Source of the DNA: a bacterium
Lineage (GTDB): Bacteria > Acidobacteriota > Aminicenantia > Aminicenantales > Aminicenantaceae
DNA: 40,322 bases
Direction of reading: 5' to 3'
Assembly: GCA_018335295.1 (NCBI GenBank)
Contig: JAGXKI010000004.1
Span: 1-40,322 of the forward strand
Every line of letters starts with the position of its first letter. Position 1 is the first letter of the stretch. Made by a program: the position numbers and the translations under genes. Shown piece after piece: positions 23,997 through 32,804 of the stretch. The notes under the pieces were generated by a model, which searched no databases, was not told the origin of the DNA, and saw only the letters and a program-made list of their open reading frames with translations.

Positions 23997-24718
23997 AAAC
24001 CGCTGCTGGGATCATTCCCGTACGCTACGATTCACACCGCTTCCCCGGGAAACCGCTGGCTTCCATCCTGGGAAAACCCATGATCCAGAGAGTCTACGAG
24101 CAAGCTAAAACGGCTCAACTCCTCCACCGGGTCATTATTGCCACCGATGATGAACGAATCCACCAAGCCAGCCGATCATTTGGGGCCGAAGTCTGGATGA
24201 CCTCTTCCAGCCACCAATCGGGTACAGAAAGGGTGTCCGAAATTGCCGAAAAAATTGATTCTCCTCTTATCATCAACATTCAAGGGGACCATCCTGTTTT
24301 TGAAGGAAAAATGATTGACGAGGTGGTCCAGGTGCTTCAGGATAAAACCCTGCCTATGGCTACCTTTGCCTTTAAAAGAAGAGAGCCCCATCTTCTTCCG
24401 AAGGAAAATATAGTGAAGGTGGTTATGGACCGGAACGATTATGCCCTTTACTTCTCCCGGTCTCCTCTCCCTTTTAATGCCCAGGATTACTTCTGGCATC
24501 ATGTAGGAATATATGGGTATCAGAAAGACTTTCTTCTAGACTTATCTAAGCTCCCTCTATCCCGGCTGGAACAGCTGGAAAGACTGGAACAGCTCAGAGC
24601 GCTGGAAAACGGTTATAAAATCAAAATCATAAAAATTTCTCATCCCTGCTTGAGTGTGGATTCGCCTCCAGATATAATCAAGATTGAAAATTATTTAAAA
24701 AACAAAAAAAATGACTAA
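23993..24718 (+). CDS. kdsB: 3-deoxy-manno-octulosonate cytidylyltransferase (CMP-Kdo synthetase)
   Basis: This 241-aa protein activates Kdo with CTP for lipid A-core synthesis. It starts with TTG (aagga 8 nt upstream) overlapping the bactofilin TGA. The nucleotide-binding loop is AAGIIPVRYDSHRFPGKPL and the C-terminal region has HVGIYGYQKDFL and LEQLRALENGYKI. One oddity: the metal-binding motif normally written QGDEP reads QGDHP (D99, H100), a Glu-to-His change at a conserved place. The rest of the family pattern is intact, so I expect an active enzyme. The last 8 nt overlap pyrG. Confidence 0.93.
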   Translation: MKTAAGIIPVRYDSHRFPGKPLASILGKPMIQRVYEQAKTAQLLHRVIIATDDERIHQASRSFGAEVWMTSSSHQSGTERVSEIAEKIDSPLIINIQGDHPVFEGKMIDEVVQVLQDKTLPMATFAFKRREPHLLPKENIVKVVMDRNDYALYFSRSPLPFNAQDYFWHHVGIYGYQKDFLLDLSKLPLSRLEQLERLEQLRALENGYKIKIIKISHPCLSVDSPPDIIKIENYLKNKKND

Positions 24719-26333
24719 ATATATTTTTGTGACGGGAGGTGTGCTTTCGGCACTGGGCAAGGGTATCGCAGCATCCTCCATGGGCATGCTTCTGGAAAGC
24801 CATGGGTATCAGATCACTCTTCAAAAATTCGATCCTTACCTGAACGTAGATCCGGGGACCATGAACCCCTTTCAACATGGGGAAGTGTATGTGACGGATG
24901 ACGGGGCGGAAACGGATTTAGACTTGGGCCATTATGAACGCTTTACCTCCACCTGCACCACCCAATCTCACAACTGGACGGCTGGAAAAATCTATGAATT
25001 CATCCTGCAGAAGGAACGAAAGGGGGAATACCTGGGCAAAACCGTTCAGGTCATCCCTCATGTGACCGATGAAATAAGAAAGGCTTTCCGCACCGTTTCC
25101 GATCAAAATGACATCGTGATCGGAGAGATCGGGGGCACAGTGGGGGATATCGAAGGGCAGCCCTTTCTGGAAGCAATCCGTCAGATGAGGTTAGCTCTGG
25201 GGGTTCAGAACACCTTGTTTGTCCACCTCACTCTGGTTCCTTTCATCAAAACCTCAGGAGAACTCAAAACCAAACCCACTCAACACAGTGTTCGTGAGCT
25301 CCGGGCTATCGGGATTCAGCCCGATATTCTCCTCTGTCGGACAGACCGGTTTCTGGGTAAAAACATACGGTCTAAAATATCTCTGTTTACCAATGTACCT
25401 CTGGACGCAGTGATCACCGCGAAAGACGTTGAAAACATTTATGAAATCCCCCTTGTCTTTGCCCAGCAGGGTCTAGATAACATCATCCTCAAACAGATGA
25501 ATCTTTCACCCCGCCGACGGCGGCTGTCGCGTTGGAAATCCATGGTGAAACGGATGAAAAGCCCCCAGGATGAAGTCAATATCGCTTTAATCGGAAAATA
25601 CGCAGGACTTCATGATTCCTACATCAGCCTCATCCAGGCTCTGGTTCATGCGGGAACCGCTCACCGGCTCAAGGTGAATGTTTCCTGGATCGAAGCCGAA
25701 CAATTGGAAGAGGAACCTCCTGAAGAAGTCCTCAAGGGAATTGACGGCATCCTTGTCCCAGGAGGATTCGGGTCTAGAGGCATCGAAGGGAAAATTCAAG
25801 CCACCACCTATGCCCGAGAACACAAACTGCCCTTCTTCGGCCTGTGTTTGGGGATGCAGTGTGCGGCTGTAGAATACGCCCGAAACATCTCTGGCTTTCC
25901 TGGAGCCAACAGCACTGAATTCGACCCCTCCACACCCTATAAAATCTTCTTCAAATGGCGAGAATTGAAAGGGGTCCAGGATTTAGGGGGCACCATGAGG
26001 CTGGGGCAGTACAAATGCCAGCTGGAAAGAAACTCCCTGGCTGAAAAAGCCTACAGGAAACAAACGGTCTTTGAAAGGCACCGTCACCGTTTTGAATTCA
26101 ATCCCCAGTATGAAAAACCCCTCAAGGATTCCGGTCTGATTATTTCCGGGAAAAACCCCCAGTACGGCCTGGTGGAAATCGTGGAAATCCCCAACCATCC
26201 TTGGTTTCTGGGGTGTCAATTTCATCCTGAGTTTAAATCTAAACCTCTACAGCCTCATCCTCTATTCAAGTCCTTTATCGGAGCCAGCTATGCCTACCGA
26301 TGCCAGAAAAATAAAAATCACTCCTCAAGTTAA
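24711..26333 (+). CDS. pyrG: CTP synthase
   Basis: This 540-aa protein makes CTP from UTP, ATP and glutamine. The synthetase domain begins MTKYIFVTGGVLSALGKGIA and includes KFDPYLNVDPGTMNPFQHGE and EIGGTVGDIEGQPF. The class I glutaminase domain holds the nucleophile in GLCLGMQ (C379, the same number as in E. coli) and the His-Glu pair in QFHPEF. It lies between kdsB and kdsA, overlapping both, by 8 nt upstream and 44 nt downstream. Its product is the substrate of KdsB next door, and CTP is also the ligand of ParB. Confidence 0.97.
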   Translation: MTKYIFVTGGVLSALGKGIAASSMGMLLESHGYQITLQKFDPYLNVDPGTMNPFQHGEVYVTDDGAETDLDLGHYERFTSTCTTQSHNWTAGKIYEFILQKERKGEYLGKTVQVIPHVTDEIRKAFRTVSDQNDIVIGEIGGTVGDIEGQPFLEAIRQMRLALGVQNTLFVHLTLVPFIKTSGELKTKPTQHSVRELRAIGIQPDILLCRTDRFLGKNIRSKISLFTNVPLDAVITAKDVENIYEIPLVFAQQGLDNIILKQMNLSPRRRRLSRWKSMVKRMKSPQDEVNIALIGKYAGLHDSYISLIQALVHAGTAHRLKVNVSWIEAEQLEEEPPEEVLKGIDGILVPGGFGSRGIEGKIQATTYAREHKLPFFGLCLGMQCAAVEYARNISGFPGANSTEFDPSTPYKIFFKWRELKGVQDLGGTMRLGQYKCQLERNSLAEKAYRKQTVFERHRHRFEFNPQYEKPLKDSGLIISGKNPQYGLVEIVEIPNHPWFLGCQFHPEFKSKPLQPHPLFKSFIGASYAYRCQKNKNHSSS

Positions 26334-27138
26334 GATAGGAGGAAAAGGGTCTCTCTTTTTTATCGGAGGGCCTTGTGTGATCGAAAGTCCTGAGCATGCC
26401 TTTTTTTTGGCTCAAGAAATCAAAAAGACCTGTCAGCATCTTCAAATCCCCTTCATTTTCAAGGCCTCCTATGATAAAGCCAACCGGTCCTCTCTTCAAT
26501 CCTTTAGAGGACCTGGCCTGGAAAAGGGACTGAAGATTCTGGGTCAAATAAAAAAGGAGCTCCAGGTCCCGGTTCTCTCCGATGTTCATGAACCCCGCCA
26601 ACTGGAGAAAGCGGCGGAAGTTCTGGACGTGATCCAAATCCCGGCTTTTCTCTGCCGTCAGACAGATTTGGTGGTCCAATCCGCCAAAACTCAAAAACCC
26701 ATCAATGTCAAAAAAGGGCCCTTTCTCTCTCCTTATGAAATGAAAAATGTAGTGGACAAAATCCTCAGTCAAGGAAACCAAAATATCATCCTCACAGAAA
26801 GAGGCTACAGTTTTGGCTACAACAATCTTGTCTTTGATGTGCGCTCCATCCCGGTGATGAAACGATCGAGATATCCCGTGGTGATCGATGCCTCTCACTC
26901 TGTTCAGAAACCCGGGGGAGAGAACACAGCATCCGGAGGTGATTCCGATTTCATTCCCAGCATGGCCCGAGCGGGAGTCAGCGTGGGGGCGGATGGTGTG
27001 TTTATAGAAGTTCATGACAACCCTCCTCAGGCCCTCTCAGATTCTGCTAACTCTCTGATATTAAATAACTTACAAAGACTTCTGCACTCACTGATCCGGT
27101 TGAAAAAAGCCCTCGACATGGACAGGATTCCTGAATGA
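26290..27138 (+). CDS. kdsA: 3-deoxy-8-phosphooctulonate synthase
   Basis: This 282-aa protein condenses arabinose 5-phosphate with phosphoenolpyruvate to Kdo 8-phosphate. Recognisable blocks are FFIGGPCVIESPEHA, IFKASYDKANRSS, GPGLEKGLKIL, DVHEPRQ, QTDLVVQSA, NVKKGPFLSP and the DASHSVQKPGG end motif. The ATG at 26290 lies 44 nt inside pyrG but has ggag 6 nt upstream, and no ATG, GTG or TTG lies between the pyrG stop and the essential GGPCVIES. The overlap therefore appears real. The stop overlaps the next gene (ATGA). Confidence 0.95.
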   Translation: MPTDARKIKITPQVKIGGKGSLFFIGGPCVIESPEHAFFLAQEIKKTCQHLQIPFIFKASYDKANRSSLQSFRGPGLEKGLKILGQIKKELQVPVLSDVHEPRQLEKAAEVLDVIQIPAFLCRQTDLVVQSAKTQKPINVKKGPFLSPYEMKNVVDKILSQGNQNIILTERGYSFGYNNLVFDVRSIPVMKRSRYPVVIDASHSVQKPGGENTASGGDSDFIPSMARAGVSVGADGVFIEVHDNPPQALSDSANSLILNNLQRLLHSLIRLKKALDMDRIPE

Positions 27139-28124
27139 TGTATAATAAACGCATGACCAAAAAAGAGATCATTCAAACCGGTCAAAGTGTTCTGGAAATA
27201 GAAGCCCAGTCTATCCAAGATCTTTCCACTCAACTGGATGAAAATTTTGCTCGAGCCGTAGAATCTATCTCCGGGACCCAATCAAGAGTGATCATCACAG
27301 GTATCGGAAAATCGGGTCTGGTGGGGCGCAAAATCGCTTCCACATTGACCAGCTGTGGAACTCCTTCCATATTCATCCATCCTGCTGAAGCCGGTCATGG
27401 TGACCTGGGAATGATCCTTAAAGAAGATATAGTGATCGTTATTTCCTACAGCGGGGAAACCAAAGAAATTGTGGATATTCTTAATTTTATTCAAAGAATT
27501 GGGATCCAGCTCATCAGCATCACAGGGAATAAATACTCTAAACTGGCCAAATGCAGTGATATTGTCGTTGAAACCAGAGTGGAACGGGAAGCCGGTCCTA
27601 ACGGACTCATCCCTACTTCCAGCTCTACTGCGACTTTGGCCATGGGAGATGCTTTGGCTATTGCTCTGATGAAGAAAAAAGGGTTTGGAGAAGAAGATTT
27701 TGCCTCTGTGCACCCCAAAGGCCAGGCCGGCAAAAAACTATTAAAAGTAAAAAATTTGATGCGTAAAGGACAAAACATCCCGGCTATCCATGAAGAAACC
27801 TGCATGGAGGATGTTCTTCAAGAAATGAGTGGAAAAAAAATGGGAATGACCTGCATCCTTGATAGCGATCAAAACCTTATAGGCATCATCACAGACGGAG
27901 ATTTGAGGCGAATGCTACAGAAATATGGGGGCCAAATTTTGAGAAAAAGTGCCCGGGAGTGCATGACTCCTTCTCCCATCACCATTGAAAAGGATGATCT
28001 GGCCACCAAGGCTCTCCATTTGATGGAAGAGAATAAAATCACCTCCCTGATCATTCAGAATAAATCCGGAAAAATAGAAGGAATCATCCATCTGCATGAC
28101 TTGTGGGGAACGGAGATGTTCTGA
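27135..28124 (+). CDS. kdsD: Arabinose-5-phosphate isomerase (KdsD/KpsF)
   Basis: This 329-aa protein converts ribulose 5-phosphate to arabinose 5-phosphate, the first committed step toward Kdo. It has an N-terminal SIS domain (about 40-175; ITGIGKSGLVGRKIAST, EAGHGDLGMI, SYSGETKEI) and two CBS domains (about 205-325). The first start codon overlaps the kdsA stop, though ATGs at 27138 and 27153 are also possible, and M7 (27153) would still leave the domain complete. Placed between kdsA and kdsC, it completes the pathway order. Confidence 0.94.
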   Translation: MMYNKRMTKKEIIQTGQSVLEIEAQSIQDLSTQLDENFARAVESISGTQSRVIITGIGKSGLVGRKIASTLTSCGTPSIFIHPAEAGHGDLGMILKEDIVIVISYSGETKEIVDILNFIQRIGIQLISITGNKYSKLAKCSDIVVETRVEREAGPNGLIPTSSSTATLAMGDALAIALMKKKGFGEEDFASVHPKGQAGKKLLKVKNLMRKGQNIPAIHEETCMEDVLQEMSGKKMGMTCILDSDQNLIGIITDGDLRRMLQKYGGQILRKSARECMTPSPITIEKDDLATKALHLMEENKITSLIIQNKSGKIEGIIHLHDLWGTEMF

Positions 28125-28654
28125 TGAAAAACCATCTCAGGGCCAGTCAAATCAAAATGATTCTTATGGATGTGGACGGGACCTTGACTGATGGAAACCT
28201 TTGGGTCATGTCCAACGGCGAAGAACTCAAATCCTATAATGTGAAAGATGGAGCCGGAATCCTTTTGGCTCATCTGGCCGGAATCAAGACAGGAATCATC
28301 ACTGGAAAAACTTCTAAATCACTCCAAATCAGAGCCCAGAGACTCAAGATATCCGAACTCCACCAGGGCATCCTGGATAAAAAACGCACTTTAACGGAAA
28401 TTCAACAAAAACATTCTCTCAATCTGGAAAAGATCGCCTATATCGGAGATGACTTGGGAGATCGGGAAGTTCTCCAATCGGTGGGATTTTCAGGAGCGGT
28501 CTCAGATGCTCATCCGTTAATAAAAGAGAGCACTCATTTCGTATCCCAATTTCAGGGAGGAAAAGGAGCGGTCCGTGAATTCATCGAATTCATCCTTGAT
28601 TCCCAAGAAAAATGGCCAACGGTAGAAGCTAATTTCAAAAAACTCACTCTTTGA
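28124..28654 (+). CDS. kdsC: 3-deoxy-D-manno-octulosonate 8-phosphate phosphatase
   Basis: This 176-aa HAD-family phosphatase releases phosphate from Kdo 8-phosphate. It shows the DVDGTLTDG motif (D16 nucleophile, D18 acid/base), the NVKDGAGILLAHLAGI segment, the TGKTSKS motif II and GDDLGDREVL motif IV. It has no cap domain insert, as in the tetrameric KdsC subfamily. The frame opens at 28103, but the ATG at 28124 forms a TGATG overlap with kdsD and gives the usual N-terminal length. It ends the rpmH-to-kdsC array; a 90-nt spacer follows. Confidence 0.93.
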   Translation: MKNHLRASQIKMILMDVDGTLTDGNLWVMSNGEELKSYNVKDGAGILLAHLAGIKTGIITGKTSKSLQIRAQRLKISELHQGILDKKRTLTEIQQKHSLNLEKIAYIGDDLGDREVLQSVGFSGAVSDAHPLIKESTHFVSQFQGGKGAVREFIEFILDSQEKWPTVEANFKKLTL

Positions 28655-28744
28655 TGCACTCTTCTAAAACGAACCACCAAAACTTCCGGATTCATGATAA
28701 ATCTCTCTATAGATTTTTCCATCCATGCTTTAAATTTTGACTGA

Positions 28745-30127
28745 ATGGGGGTTCAATTGAAATTAAAACCAGAAATATTTCGTCAGTACGATATTAGAGG
28801 GGTGGTGGATAAAGATTTGACTCCTGAAACCCTAAAATTACTGGGAAAAGGAATCGGAACCTATTTTCGCCAGAAAGAGATAAAGCAGGTGGTTCTGGGA
28901 AGAGACTGCCGGTTGTCGTCTCCAAAATTTGCTCAGGCCATGACGGAAGGGCTGAATTCCACGGGTTGTGATGTTACCGACTTGGGAACCATCCCCACTC
29001 CTTTGCTTTACTTCACCATCTACAACAAAAATTATGATGCCGGTGTAATGATCACCGGATCGCACAACCCGCCCGAGTACAACGGGATTAAAATTATGCA
29101 GGGAAAAGAAACTCTCTATGGAGAATCCATTCAGGAGATCCGGACCCTTATCGAAAAAAATGAATTCATTCAAGAAAAGGAAGGAAAAAGAAAGACTTAC
29201 AACATTGTTCCTGAGTACAAGAATTATGTGGTCCAGAATATCCAACTCGATCGATCAATCCGGGTGGTGGTGGATGCGGGAAACGGAACCGCCGGCGTGG
29301 TGGCCGTACCTATTTTTAAAAGACTGGGGTGCGATGTAAAAGATCGGTACTGTGAAATGGACGGTCATTTCCCCAATCATCATCCCGACCCCACTCTTCC
29401 CGAAGCATTACAAGATCTCATCAAAACGGTGAAAGAATCGGGGGCGGAGGTAGGCCTGGCCTACGACGGAGATGCCGACCGCATTGGAGTTGTGGATGAC
29501 CAAGGGAACATCATCTGGGGAGACCAATTGATGGTGATATTCTCCCGGGATATCCTTCCTTCCCATCCAGGGAGTCCGGTGATTTCTGAAGTCAAGGCCT
29601 CTCAAGTGCTCTACGATGAAATTAAAAAATTGGGAGGGAAACCCATCATGTGGAAAGCGGGCCATTCCCTGATCAAGAAAAAAATTCAGGAAGAAAATGC
29701 TCTGCTGGCCGGAGAAATGAGCGGGCACATTTTCTTTGCTGACCGGTGGTATGGTTTCGATGACGCCATTTATTCCTCGGCTCGGCTCCTGGAAATCCTC
29801 TCCCGGTCTCCAAAGAAACTTTCTCAAATGCTTAGGGATTTACCCCACACCTTTACGACTCCTGAAATTCGGATTTACGCTTCAGATCAAGTTAAGTTTG
29901 ACATCGTGGAAGCTGTTAAAAATGAATTGGCTCCTCAGTATCCAGTGAATGATATAGACGGGGTGCGAGTGAAATTCCCCCATGGATGGGGACTGGTCCG
30001 GGCTTCCAACACTCAGGAAGCTCTGGTATTAAGATTCGAGGCCGATTCCAAGGAAGCCCTTGAGAATATTAAAAAAGATGTGGAAAAAAGGGTTGAACAA
30101 GCCATACAAAGGTTGGATCCTTCTTGA
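28745..30127 (+). CDS. Phosphomannomutase/phosphoglucomutase
   Basis: This 460-aa alpha-D-phosphohexomutase interconverts hexose 6- and 1-phosphates. Visible motifs: IFRQYDIRG near the N terminus, the phosphoserine loop TGSHNPPEYNG (S106), the metal loop DGDADRIG (D241, D243, D245), the sugar-specificity loop GEMSGHIFF and the phosphate-binding C-terminal RASNTQEALVLRFE. GEMSGH is typical of PMM/PGM enzymes that take both mannose and glucose. The manC-type gene two genes downstream argues for GDP-mannose supply. The start at 28745 has no clear ribosome site; an in-frame TTG at 28757 behind a G-run (giving MKLKPEIFRQ) is an equally good alternative. Confidence 0.93.
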   Translation: MGVQLKLKPEIFRQYDIRGVVDKDLTPETLKLLGKGIGTYFRQKEIKQVVLGRDCRLSSPKFAQAMTEGLNSTGCDVTDLGTIPTPLLYFTIYNKNYDAGVMITGSHNPPEYNGIKIMQGKETLYGESIQEIRTLIEKNEFIQEKEGKRKTYNIVPEYKNYVVQNIQLDRSIRVVVDAGNGTAGVVAVPIFKRLGCDVKDRYCEMDGHFPNHHPDPTLPEALQDLIKTVKESGAEVGLAYDGDADRIGVVDDQGNIIWGDQLMVIFSRDILPSHPGSPVISEVKASQVLYDEIKKLGGKPIMWKAGHSLIKKKIQEENALLAGEMSGHIFFADRWYGFDDAIYSSARLLEILSRSPKKLSQMLRDLPHTFTTPEIRIYASDQVKFDIVEAVKNELAPQYPVNDIDGVRVKFPHGWGLVRASNTQEALVLRFEADSKEALENIKKDVEKRVEQAIQRLDPS

Positions 30128-30918
30128 ATTTCTTACGTCTCATCCTTCTGGGAATCATTCAAGGGCTGACGGAGTTTTTTCCGGTCAGCAGTTCAGGACA
30201 TCTGGTGCTTTTCCAGAATCTCTTCGGATTGAAAGAACCCCAACTGTTTGCGGACGTGATGCTTCATCTGGGCACAGTGCTTTCTCTCCTGGTGTTTCTC
30301 CGGAAAGATCTCATCCAAATTCTGGCCGGGCTCTCCCGTTTTTGCCGAAATCCTTTAAAAAATGCATCGGATCCTCAGGTGAAGCTGGTTTTCTATTTGT
30401 TCCTTGCCTCCATACCTACAGGTCTGATGGGATATTTTTTCAGCGACTTTTTTGAATCTCTGTTTGCTTCTCTGAAAACTGTGGGACTGGCGCTCTTGGT
30501 CACGGGGACTTTTCTCTTCCTCACCAAATTCTCTAAAGAGAAGAAAAGAAATTCCTGGGTTCATCCTTTTTTCATCGGGATTCTCCAAGGAATGGCCATT
30601 GTTCCGGGGATATCCCGTTCTGGCTTCACCATCGGAGGCGCTCTCTTTTTGGGATGGAACAGAGACCAGGCAGCCCGGTTTTCTTTCCTCCTCTCTATCC
30701 CTGCCATCTTAGGGGCTTCTTTGTTTCAGTTTCAGAAGGTAGATCCGTCCACTCAACCATGGCTTTTTCTGGCTGTAGGCTCAGCCGTGGCGGCTGTTTT
30801 CGGATATGGGGCCCTGGTGTACTTGTCCAAACTGGTCCACCAGGGAAATTTTTATTCTTTTGCCTATTACTGTTTTCTTGTAGGGATGGTGGCCTTGATG
30901 GCTTCTTTTTTGTTATAA
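30124..30918 (+). CDS. uppP: Undecaprenyl-diphosphatase (BacA family)
   Basis: This 264-aa integral membrane protein recycles undecaprenyl diphosphate to the monophosphate carrier for peptidoglycan and O-antigen export. Both family signatures are present: GIIQGLTEFFPVSSSGHL (E17, H26) and GMAIVPGISRSGFTIGGAL. About eight hydrophobic helices are predicted. It begins with TTG, overlapping the mutase TGA by four bases. Sitting between two nucleotide-sugar genes, it links carrier lipid recycling to surface-glycan synthesis. Confidence 0.95.
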   Translation: MNFLRLILLGIIQGLTEFFPVSSSGHLVLFQNLFGLKEPQLFADVMLHLGTVLSLLVFLRKDLIQILAGLSRFCRNPLKNASDPQVKLVFYLFLASIPTGLMGYFFSDFFESLFASLKTVGLALLVTGTFLFLTKFSKEKKRNSWVHPFFIGILQGMAIVPGISRSGFTIGGALFLGWNRDQAARFSFLLSIPAILGASLFQFQKVDPSTQPWLFLAVGSAVAAVFGYGALVYLSKLVHQGNFYSFAYYCFLVGMVALMASFLL

Positions 30919-30939
30919 ATTTCTTTGAAAGGATTTAAA

Positions 30940-32016
30940 ATGGATATTCGTCCGGTTATAATGGCTGGAGGCCGAGGAACTCGGTTCTGGCCTCTCAGCC
31001 GGGAAAACAAACCCAAACAATTTTTGCCCATAGTCAGCGAAAAAACCATGGTCGAAGAAACCGTGGAAAGACTTTTACCTCAAATCTCTCCTTCCCACAT
31101 CTACACGGTGGCCAACAAAGAACAGAGTGAATTCATCCAACAACTTTTTCCCCAAATCCCCGAACAGAATTTTCTGGTCGAACCCATGGGAAAGAATACC
31201 GCTCCTTCCTTGATCCTAGCTTCAGCAGTGATATATCTCCAAAACCCGGAAGCTGTGGTGGCCGCTCTTCCCGCAGACCATCTCATTATGGACCCCTCTC
31301 TCTTTCGGGAAAAACTTCAAGCTGCTGCAAAATGTGCCTCCAGTGGGGATTACTTGATCACTTTGGGCATCCCTCCCTCTTATCCAGCCACCGGGTACGG
31401 CTATATCCGTTTCTCTCCCCACTCCTATGTGCCCGTGGGAGAAGAGAAATTTTTCAATGTCCAAGAGTTTAAAGAAAAACCCGATCATGAAAAGGCCAAA
31501 GTTTTCCTCAAAGAAGGGAATTACTTCTGGAATTCAGGAATGTTCCTCTGGCGTGCGAACATCTTTGCCCAGAACCTCCAGAAGTATGCCCCATCTTTCT
31601 ATTCCTACTGGGAAAAAATGGTAGAGGCCTTAAAAGCAAAGGACTCAAAAACCATTTCTTCGCTCTTTCAGGAGATCCCTTCAACCTCCATTGATTATGC
31701 CTTGATGGAGAAAGCCAGAGGCATTCTGATGAGTGAAGGGAATTTTGGCTGGTCAGATGTGGGGGCCTGGTCCTCTCTATTTGACATCTGGGAAAAGGAT
31801 GAAAACGCAAATGCCCTGAGAGGGGAGAATATCGTTCTGGACTCCCACAACTGTCTCCTGTACAGTCCTCATAAATTAACCGCCCTTGTGGGAGTCAAAG
31901 ATATGATTGTGGTGGATACTGAGGACGTGTTGCTGGTCTGCCACAAACACCATGCCCAGAAGGTAAAAGATTTGGTCGATCTTATCAAGAAAAAAGGAGA
32001 TCCAAAATACCTGTGA
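30940..32016 (+). CDS. manC: Mannose-1-phosphate guanylyltransferase
   Basis: This 358-aa nucleotidyltransferase makes GDP-mannose from mannose 1-phosphate and GTP. It shows the signature PVIMAGGRGTRFWPLSR with PKQFLP, the LPADHLI motif, FKEKPDHEKA and GNFGWSDVGAWSSL. It lacks the C-terminal isomerase domain of bifunctional ManC, consistent with its length. The ATG at 30940 with gaaagga 6 nt upstream is preferred over an upstream TTG. Paired with the phosphomannomutase it gives a two-step GDP-mannose supply. The stop overlaps the next ATG by one base. Confidence 0.93.
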   Translation: MDIRPVIMAGGRGTRFWPLSRENKPKQFLPIVSEKTMVEETVERLLPQISPSHIYTVANKEQSEFIQQLFPQIPEQNFLVEPMGKNTAPSLILASAVIYLQNPEAVVAALPADHLIMDPSLFREKLQAAAKCASSGDYLITLGIPPSYPATGYGYIRFSPHSYVPVGEEKFFNVQEFKEKPDHEKAKVFLKEGNYFWNSGMFLWRANIFAQNLQKYAPSFYSYWEKMVEALKAKDSKTISSLFQEIPSTSIDYALMEKARGILMSEGNFGWSDVGAWSSLFDIWEKDENANALRGENIVLDSHNCLLYSPHKLTALVGVKDMIVVDTEDVLLVCHKHHAQKVKDLVDLIKKKGDPKYL

Positions 32017-32804
32017 TGTTCAAGAAAAATCTAGTCCTCTTTGTCTTGACTCTATTCCTTTTGACCCTTCCCATCTATTCGGAAGAAAAGGAAGAAGAGA
32101 AGAATATCAAGTATTTTTCTTCTACCAGTTTTTCCACTTTATTGACCAGCGGAAACACTGAAGATTTCTCCTTAAGCATCGAGACCGACCAGAATCTTCA
32201 TTTCACCGATCACCGGTTCAACCTCAAAGGAAATATCATCTATTCTCTTTCCAACGGAGAAAAAAAATCCGAAATATATGGTTCCTCCCTCAATTACAAC
32301 TGGAAAGTCAATTCCCAATTTTATATATTGGGGTTAACCAAATTCACCAGGAATGTGTTTTCAGGTTATAATTTTCGGTTTGCCTTCTCTGGAGGAGGCG
32401 GATATTCCTTTATCAACAAGGAAAAAATTCAATTTTCTTCCGATTTGGCTTTTGGATGGAGCACAGAAAATAATGCCGAAATCACTAATCAGCAAATCTC
32501 AAACAGCGGTTCCTCCTCTACCCCAAAGTCCAATGTGACCGAGTCTTTCTTTTCCGCTATCATCTCCTCAAAGTTCAAATGGGCCCTCTCTCCAACCACT
32601 TCCCTGGAAAATAACGGGACGATATTTTTAAATTTAGAAGATTTGGAAGGCTACAGACTGACCTCCCATTCCTCCATCTCTGTCTCTATAAATCAGAATT
32701 TCGCTCTGAAAACCAGCTTTCAGATAAATTATGAAAACAAACCGGTTCCCGGCTATAAAACCACAGACCTGTTCATCCTCTCTTCCCTCATGTTCAAGAT
32801 TTAG
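32016..32804 (+). CDS. DUF481-like outer-membrane beta-barrel protein
   Basis: This 262-aa protein has a signal peptide (MFKKNLVLFVLTLFLLTLPIYSEE), a short acidic linker and a series of amphipathic strands. These have the YdiY/DUF481 pattern: SFSTLLTSGNTEDFSLSIE, LKGNIIYSLSNGEKKS, then SSLNYNWKVNSQFYILG. It ends in a hydrophobic strand with terminal KI. It likely folds as an outer-membrane barrel of unknown function. Translation is coupled to manC by the TGATG overlap. The stop codon itself is part of the inverted-repeat end of the following intergenic element. Confidence 0.85.
   Translation: MFKKNLVLFVLTLFLLTLPIYSEEKEEEKNIKYFSSTSFSTLLTSGNTEDFSLSIETDQNLHFTDHRFNLKGNIIYSLSNGEKKSEIYGSSLNYNWKVNSQFYILGLTKFTRNVFSGYNFRFAFSGGGGYSFINKEKIQFSSDLAFGWSTENNAEITNQQISNSGSSSTPKSNVTESFFSAIISSKFKWALSPTTSLENNGTIFLNLEDLEGYRLTSHSSISVSINQNFALKTSFQINYENKPVPGYKTTDLFILSSLMFKI

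Noticed and set aside
27138-27150. TATAAT-like hexamer at the start of kdsD
   Set aside because: No -35 at a proper distance, and it falls in overlapping coding ends of a packed operon, so it is probably chance.
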